A stretch of DNA of 64,000 bases, taken from contig NZ_FPBJ01000004.1 of assembly GCF_900116635.1 (NCBI RefSeq), positions 61,129 to 125,128 on the forward strand, in the 5' to 3' direction. A model generated the notes under the pieces. The model was not told where the DNA came from and searched no databases. It worked only from the letters and a program-made list of their open reading frames with translations. The position numbers and the translations under genes are program-made. The stretch's first letter is position 1. Each line of letters starts with the position of its first letter. Source of the stretch: Xenorhabdus koppenhoeferi. Lineage in GTDB: Bacteria > Pseudomonadota > Gammaproteobacteria > Enterobacterales > Enterobacteriaceae. This document shows, in pieces, positions 57,853 to 64,000 of the stretch.

Positions 57853-57975
57853 GTGTTACTATCCTCCGAATACAATAATCACTCACTGGCTATATGTTGG
57901 CACTCGAACTGCCTGAAAAACTCTGATATTATCATACTCAATAAATTCATTGAATGTAATAGTATTGGAAGTCTG

Positions 57976-58623
57976 ATGTCAATGTTTGATAAGCAACTCC
58001 TTGTTGAGATTGCGGAAATCGCCAAAGTGCTGGGAAATACCCATCGTCTCACACTGCTTCAATGTCTGGTTGATACTGAACAATCCGTGGAAAGTCTGTC
58101 GGAGCTTTCCGGTCTGTCCATTGCCAATACTTCCCAGCATCTTCAGCATCTCAAACGGTCGGGGCTGCTTCAATCCCGCAAATCGGGTAAACACGTGCTT
58201 TATCGTCGGGGTGAAGGGCCTGTCATGGAAATTATCTCTGTGCTCCAGCAATATGCTGAATTTAATCGCACAGAAATGCGCAGGTTGATCGATGATACGA
58301 ACAATCAGGAGGCGATTTCCTGGGAAGAGCTGTTGGATAGGATCAAACAGAAGAGCATGACCTTACTGGATGTCAGGCCGAAAGAGGAGTTTGAACAGGG
58401 CCATTTGCCCAATGCCATCAATATTCCGGTTGATGAACTGGAAAACCGGCTGGGTGAATTAACGTCTTATCAGGATTTGATCGCCTATTGCCGTGGCCCT
58501 TATTGCGTGCTTTCTGCCAACGCTCTTGCATTGCTCCGTGCCAAGGGTATTAAAGCGCGTAGATTTAGAAAAGGATTTTCGGGCTGGAAAGAGGCAGGAA
58601 TGCGCATTGAGGTAAAACCGTAG
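57976..58623 (+). CDS. ArsR-type regulator fused to rhodanese domain
   Basis: A 215-residue protein from the ATG at 57976 (MSMFDKQLLVEIAEIAKVLG). The N-terminal half is an ArsR winged helix (VESLSELSGLSIANTSQHLQHLKRSGLLQ). The C-terminal half is a rhodanese domain with the active-site loop CRGPYC (IAYCRGPYCVLSANALALLR). ArsR-rhodanese fusions are thought to sense sulfur species or redox state. A much longer frame starting at 57622 would run through the DUF2938 gene and is rejected. An ATTCATTGAAT-like dyad in the divergent gap (57946-57956) is a candidate operator. Confidence 0.88.
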   Translation: MSMFDKQLLVEIAEIAKVLGNTHRLTLLQCLVDTEQSVESLSELSGLSIANTSQHLQHLKRSGLLQSRKSGKHVLYRRGEGPVMEIISVLQQYAEFNRTEMRRLIDDTNNQEAISWEELLDRIKQKSMTLLDVRPKEEFEQGHLPNAINIPVDELENRLGELTSYQDLIAYCRGPYCVLSANALALLRAKGIKARRFRKGFSGWKEAGMRIEVKP

Positions 58624-61102
<2,479 letters not shown>

Positions 61103-61137
61103 TGAATGGACGTTTAATTAATAGAGTTTAAATGCAG

Positions 61138-61174
61138 AACGGCGATAGCGGATTTAATACCCGTTATCGCCGTT
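61138..61174. terminator. Hairpin between convergent fadH and sstT
   Basis: AACGGCGATA (61138) pairs with TATCGCCGTT (61165), with further pairing inside. It lies between the two stop codons and could end both transcripts, though no long T-run is present. Confidence 0.65.
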
Positions 61175-61191
61175 CCGGTTCCAGCGAATGC

Positions 61192-62433
61192 TTAACGCTG
61201 TGCTAATTGTTCTTCAATGCGAATATCTTCAGCCTGACAAACTGCTGCGGTAAACAATACGTCAGTGGAGGAATTCAACCCGGTTTCAGTAGAGTCTTGC
61301 AGGACACCGATGATCAAGCCAACAGCAACAACCTGCATGGCGATTTCATTGGAAATACCAAACATGCTGCATGCCAGCGGAATCAACAATAACGAGCCAC
61401 CTGCAATTCCCGAAGATCCACACGCCGCAATCGCCGAAACAACACTCAGCAATATTGCCGTAGGAATGTCTACAGTCATGCCCAAAGTATTCACTGCTGC
61501 CAACGTCAATACGGTAATAGTTATTGCCGCACCAGCCATATTAATAGTTGCCCCCAGAGGGATGGAAACGGAATAAGTATCTTCATCCAGATTCATACGA
61601 CGGCACATTGCCATATTCACGGGAATATTAGCGGCTGAACTACGGGTAAAGAATGCCGTTACGCCACTTTCACGCAAGCATTCAAAAACCAGCGGGTAAG
61701 GGTTACGGCGAATTTTCCAATAAACAATCAATGGATTGACGACCAGAGCAACAATAATCATGCAGCTAAGCAATACGGTTAATAGTTGAACATAACCGAG
61801 CAAGGCCTCAAATCCTGTTGTGGCAATCGTCGAAGAAACCAACCCGAAAATACCGATAGGCGCTAAACGGATAACAACTCGCACAAGTTGAGTCACCGCT
61901 CCTGACAGATCTTGGATCAGCAATTTAGTCGATTCATTGGCATGGCGTAAAGCGATACCCAAACCGATTGACCACGCCAGAATCCCAACGTAATTCCCTT
62001 TCAATATCGCATCAATTGGGTTAGCAACTACATTGATCAGCAATCCCCTCAGCACTTCAACGATATTTTCCGGGGGCGACATTTGGGCATCATTTGTCAC
62101 CAACGTCAGTGTTGATGGAAATAACATACTGCCAATCACAGCCACAACTGCGGCAAGGAATGTCCCCATCAGATACAGAAATATAATGGGCCGCATATTG
62201 CTTTTCTGTCCTGCCTTGTGGTTTGCAATTGAGGACATGACCAAGACCCACACTAAAACAGGAGCTACCGCTTTCAATGCTCCTACAAAGAGTGCTCCTG
62301 GCAATTCGACTGATTTGGCTGTTTCAGGTGCCAGCCATGCCAGTAATATACCTAATATTAATCCGATTAGGATTTGTTTTACTAAGCTTCCTTGTACAAG
62401 GTATTGCACAAAGCCTTTTTGTTTTTTTTCCAT
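61192..62433 (-). CDS. sstT: Serine/threonine:Na+ symporter SstT
   Basis: A 413-residue dicarboxylate/amino acid:cation symporter (DAACS) family protein with SstT-specific features. It contains the serine-rich [30 protein letters not shown] and the hairpin segment [17 protein letters not shown]. It imports serine and threonine with sodium. Length is the same as E. coli SstT (414). Confidence 0.96.
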   Translation of the reverse strand: MEKKQKGFVQYLVQGSLVKQILIGLILGILLAWLAPETAKSVELPGALFVGALKAVAPVLVWVLVMSSIANHKAGQKSNMRPIIFLYLMGTFLAAVVAVIGSMLFPSTLTLVTNDAQMSPPENIVEVLRGLLINVVANPIDAILKGNYVGILAWSIGLGIALRHANESTKLLIQDLSGAVTQLVRVVIRLAPIGIFGLVSSTIATTGFEALLGYVQLLTVLLSCMIIVALVVNPLIVYWKIRRNPYPLVFECLRESGVTAFFTRSSAANIPVNMAMCRRMNLDEDTYSVSIPLGATINMAGAAITITVLTLAAVNTLGMTVDIPTAILLSVVSAIAACGSSGIAGGSLLLIPLACSMFGISNEIAMQVVAVGLIIGVLQDSTETGLNSSTDVLFTAAVCQAEDIRIEEQLAQR

Positions 62434-63123
62434 AGCTTATCCATTTATATTTTATATTTTTGGCTTTATAAGCCTGATGTTTTTGTGTTTGCTTCCCTGT
62501 TATAGGGAAATTAAGAGAACGACAAAAAATAATTAATTGCAATATACAGACAACACCGCATTTGATAACAAAACATTTACATTTGTGTGATCGGAACATC
62601 AATTTTCGCATTGCATTAATCTCATCCCCCAGCGACCAATACAGTAAAAAATAAAAAATACTGTTTAAATTCATAATAGGAAATGAATTAGACTCTTTCA
62701 GAAATATGGGCGAATTGCTTTCAGCCATCAATATCAGAAATAGATTACTTTTCGTCATTAACCAAGCCACAGATATGGCGTTAATTGGTAAGATGCACAA
62801 ATTCAACCTTTCCACGGGATAAATAGGCCATTTATGCTATTTCAGGAAACTTTATCAGGCCATTAATCAATTGATATATATGGATGAGCTTATTTTTACA
62901 TTTGTACCAATGTTCAATTGATCACCAAAATTTTCTATCTCGCTACTGCTGATTTTGTTAAAGTGGACCCTGTCAATCTTTATGCCACCTTGAAGGGATT
63001 TCGAGAGCATTTTATGACAATTAGAATTGAATATTTTGTCATCCAAAACATTCAATAGAAATTCACCATAAATGCACCATAAAAGTAAGATGCAATCCTT
63101 AACCCGCGTTTTAGGAACATTTG
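62434..63123. other. Gap between sstT and yqjA; no gene recognised
   Basis: The 690-base gap holds the divergent promoters of sstT and yqjA. Short minus-strand frames (a 62-residue one at 62867-63055) have no recognisable family. AT content is high. No repeat or RNA was identified. Confidence 0.5.
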
Positions 63124-63792
63124 ATGGAAATTGTAACAGACCTTATTTATGCACTTTGGCACCAAGATTACGAAACACTAGCTAATCCGTCTTTAGTATG
63201 GGCAATCTATATTTTGCTGTTTACCATCCTGTTTTTGGAAAACGGGGTACTGCCCGCAGCGTTTTTACCCGGTGATAGCCTATTGATATTAGTTGGTGTC
63301 TTAATTGCAAAAGAGACCATGAGTTTCCCGGTGACACTGTTCATTCTCACTGTCGGTGCCAGCCTCGGTTGCTGGGTCGGGTATCTTCAGGGGAGATGGC
63401 TTGGTAATACAAAGTTAGTTCAGGGCTGGCTGTCACATCTTCCTGCACATTATCATCAGCGCGCGCGCAACTTATTCCATCGTCATGGCTTATCTGCCTT
63501 GCTGATAGGCCGTTTCATTGCTTTTGTCAGAACTTTGCTGCCAACACTGGCGGGTCTTGCGGGTCTGAATAATAGTCGTTTTCAAATATTCAATTGGCTC
63601 AGTGGGTTTCTGTGGGTAATTATCCTGACAACCTTGGGCTATGCATTGGGTAAAAGCCCCCTGTTTCGCCAGTATGAAGAATACTTGATGAATTTTTTAG
63701 TGTTGTTACCTGTGGGTCTGTTACTCGCCGGCTTAATTGGCAGCCTGACTGTTATTTGGCGCAAAAAACGCTCCAATAATACCCTATTGTAA
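63124..63792 (+). CDS. yqjA: DedA family inner membrane protein YqjA
   Basis: A 222-residue DedA/SNARE-associated membrane protein, closest to E. coli YqjA: ENGVLPAAFLPGDSLLILVGVLIAK, GRWLGNTKLVQGWLSHLPAHYHQRA and GRFIAFVRTLLPTLAG carry the conserved acidic and Arg residues. YqjA supports proton-motive-force-linked functions and alkaline tolerance; DedA proteins are now linked to undecaprenyl phosphate or lipid flipping. I chose the ATG at 63124; the TTG at 63121 is less likely. Confidence 0.94.
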   Translation: MEIVTDLIYALWHQDYETLANPSLVWAIYILLFTILFLENGVLPAAFLPGDSLLILVGVLIAKETMSFPVTLFILTVGASLGCWVGYLQGRWLGNTKLVQGWLSHLPAHYHQRARNLFHRHGLSALLIGRFIAFVRTLLPTLAGLAGLNNSRFQIFNWLSGFLWVIILTTLGYALGKSPLFRQYEEYLMNFLVLLPVGLLLAGLIGSLTVIWRKKRSNNTLL

Positions 63793-63804
63793 TCTTCCGT
63801 TCTT

Positions 63805-63835
63805 CCTGTGGTATTGCGGAAAAACATACCACAGG
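63805..63835. terminator. Hairpin after yqjA
   Basis: CCTGTGGTAT pairs perfectly with ATACCACAGG across an 11-base loop, 13 bases after the yqjA stop. There is no T-run. The rest of the window end (63836-64000) holds no recognisable gene. Confidence 0.6.
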
Positions 63836-64000
63836 AGATTGATCTTCCAGCCCGCTAAGCCTTGTTCAAAAGCCAGTTTATTCATCCACTTCAGACGGTG
63901 TTTAATACTACAGCCGTAATCCATATTGTGCCATGATGGGGCTCTTCTTCCTTAAATAAAAGGCGGTGTCACATGTCATCCCCTGCCAAAATCTGGGAAC

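Noticed and set aside
57622..57975. Long upstream extension of the ArsR-rhodanese frame (118 extra residues)
   Set aside because: It runs antisense through the DUF2938 gene, has no similarity to ArsR proteins, and the ATG at 57976 gives a standard-length protein.
62867..63055. 62-residue frame in the sstT-yqjA gap
   Set aside because: No recognisable family or clear ribosome site; likely chance in AT-rich DNA.
63836..63990. Short minus-strand frame (contains MDYGCSIKHRLKW) at the window end
   Set aside because: About 55 codons open upstream to a stop; no known family and it overlaps the yqjA hairpin. Not supportable as a gene.

Overview
The window is a chromosomal segment of an enterobacterium of the Morganellaceae type, most likely Xenorhabdus (Photorhabdus is the alternative). 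Four things point there: E. coli-like housekeeping synteny with moderately low GC, ERIC repeats with the 127-bp enterobacterial structure, an abundance of insect-symbiont-style accessory genes, and a gene cluster that matches dithiolopyrrolone (holomycin/xenorhabdin-type) antibiotic biosynthesis. The genus is inferred from content, not from a marker gene.

Layout. 1-6.0 kb: ispA (partial), xseB, thiI, a yajL remnant with a large in-frame internal deletion, panE, yajQ, yajR. 6.0-10.9 kb: the cyoABCDE quinol oxidase operon. 11-16 kb: accessory genes in AT-rich DNA (a Tsx/OmpK-like porin preceded by paired 46-bp repeats, gldA, and an orphan acyl-CoA-oxidase-like gene). 16-25 kb: yhhQ/tusA, zntA with a clear ZntR-type promoter, yhhL-rsmD, then ftsY-ftsE-ftsX-rpoH with an ERIC element in front of ftsY. 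25-33 kb: pepA-holC-valS divergent from lptF-lptG, then ridA. 33-38 kb: yhbP, a small DUF1471 gene, yhbQ, yhbS, a broken yhbT, and the btsS-btsR pyruvate-sensing two-component system. 38-41 kb: a solitary CRISPR-repeat-like palindrome, a LysR regulator and a short trimeric autotransporter with perfect 48-bp repeats. 41-45 kb: dnaK-dnaJ with a sigma-32 promoter, and satP.

45-57 kb is the most interesting part. It is a minus-strand block encoding, in transcription order, a Cy-A-PCP NRPS module, a GMC oxidoreductase, a type II thioesterase, an acyl-CoA dehydrogenase, a two-part GNAT acyltransferase, a group II truncated globin, a metallophosphoesterase and an EpiD/PPC-decarboxylase-like flavoprotein, with an MFS transporter beyond. 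Except for the metallophosphoesterase this is the holomycin (hlm) gene set, so I call it a dithiolopyrrolone cluster, in Xenorhabdus most plausibly xenorhabdin. The expected chemistry is two cysteines condensed and cyclised on the NRPS, oxidised by flavoenzymes to the bicyclic ene-dithiol core, then N-acylated by the GNAT enzyme. Four copies of an 8-bp repeat lie just upstream of the NRPS start, and no dithiol oxidase of the HlmI type is visible in the window.

57-64 kb: a DUF2938 membrane protein divergent from an ArsR-rhodanese regulator, a second ERIC element, fadH, sstT and yqjA. Several ERIC fragments and internally deleted ERICs are scattered from 32 to 59 kb. No tRNA, rRNA, insertion sequence or full CRISPR array was recognised.
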